Shown here: positions 6,305-6,310 of the stretch, in pieces
How positions within the stretch are numbered: the first letter of the stretch is position 1
How the letters are laid out: each line of letters begins with the position of its first letter
Assembly (NCBI GenBank): GCA_937951875.1
Contig: CALGAN010000042.1
Location: 1-6,310, forward strand
DNA length: 6,310 bases
Source: an uncultured Alkalilimnicola sp.
GTDB taxonomy: Bacteria > Pseudomonadota > Gammaproteobacteria > Nitrococcales > AK92
Reading direction: 5' to 3'
Notes under the pieces: model-generated
Database searches by the model: none
The model's input: only the letters and a program-made list of their open reading frames with translations
Told to the model about the DNA's origin: nothing
Position numbers and translations under genes: made by a program

Positions 6305-6310
6305 TGAGCG

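Noticed and set aside
1..6310. CRISPR array, tRNA, rRNA or toxin-antitoxin pair
   Set aside because: No regularly spaced repeats, no cloverleaf-like sequence, no rRNA-like segments and no small paired genes were seen on either strand.

Overview
The window is a GC-rich stretch (with local AT-rich islands) of accessory bacterial DNA. It holds two intact genes, both for glycan-building enzymes, set beside a mosaic of decayed insertion sequences and gene relics. The style of the IS remnants (IS66-like, IS21, IS3) and of the large methyltransferase/glycosyltransferase fusion suggests a proteobacterium, most likely an alphaproteobacterium of the Rhodospirillales/Acetobacterales type. That assignment is an inference from recalled family resemblance, not from a search.

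Layout. Positions 1-215 (minus strand) carry a short relic resembling a metallo-beta-lactamase-fold hydrolase, with its metal-binding motif mutated and a stop codon in frame. Positions 216-695 contain no convincing gene, only a terminator-like hairpin and palindromes. Positions 696-1783 are an insertion-sequence graveyard of three fragments end to end: the N-terminal third of an IS66-like transposase (plus), the C-terminal part of an IS21-family IstA transposase (minus), and the left end plus orfA start of an IS3-family element (minus). All are broken by frameshifts or nonsense codons.

Positions 1812-2735 (minus) encode a complete-looking GT2 glycosyltransferase of the rhamnosyltransferase-like type. 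A 384-base divergent intergenic region with an AT-rich, palindrome-containing core separates it from the main gene at 3120-6116 (plus). That gene encodes a 998-residue, three-part protein: a degenerate class I methyltransferase-like domain, a helical linker, a GT2 glycosyltransferase domain and a GT4 glycosyltransferase domain.

The last 194 bases (6117-6310) have no coding signal. They show consecutive base-paired helices typical of a structured RNA, cut off by the window edge; the 5' part of a group II intron is one possibility.

Working together: the two divergent genes look like a piece of a surface polysaccharide (O-antigen, capsule or exopolysaccharide) locus. Three glycosyltransferase domains would add sugars from nucleotide-sugar donors to a growing glycan at the cytoplasmic face of the inner membrane. 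IS debris on one side and a possible retroelement on the other suggest that the locus has been repeatedly rearranged or acquired by transfer.
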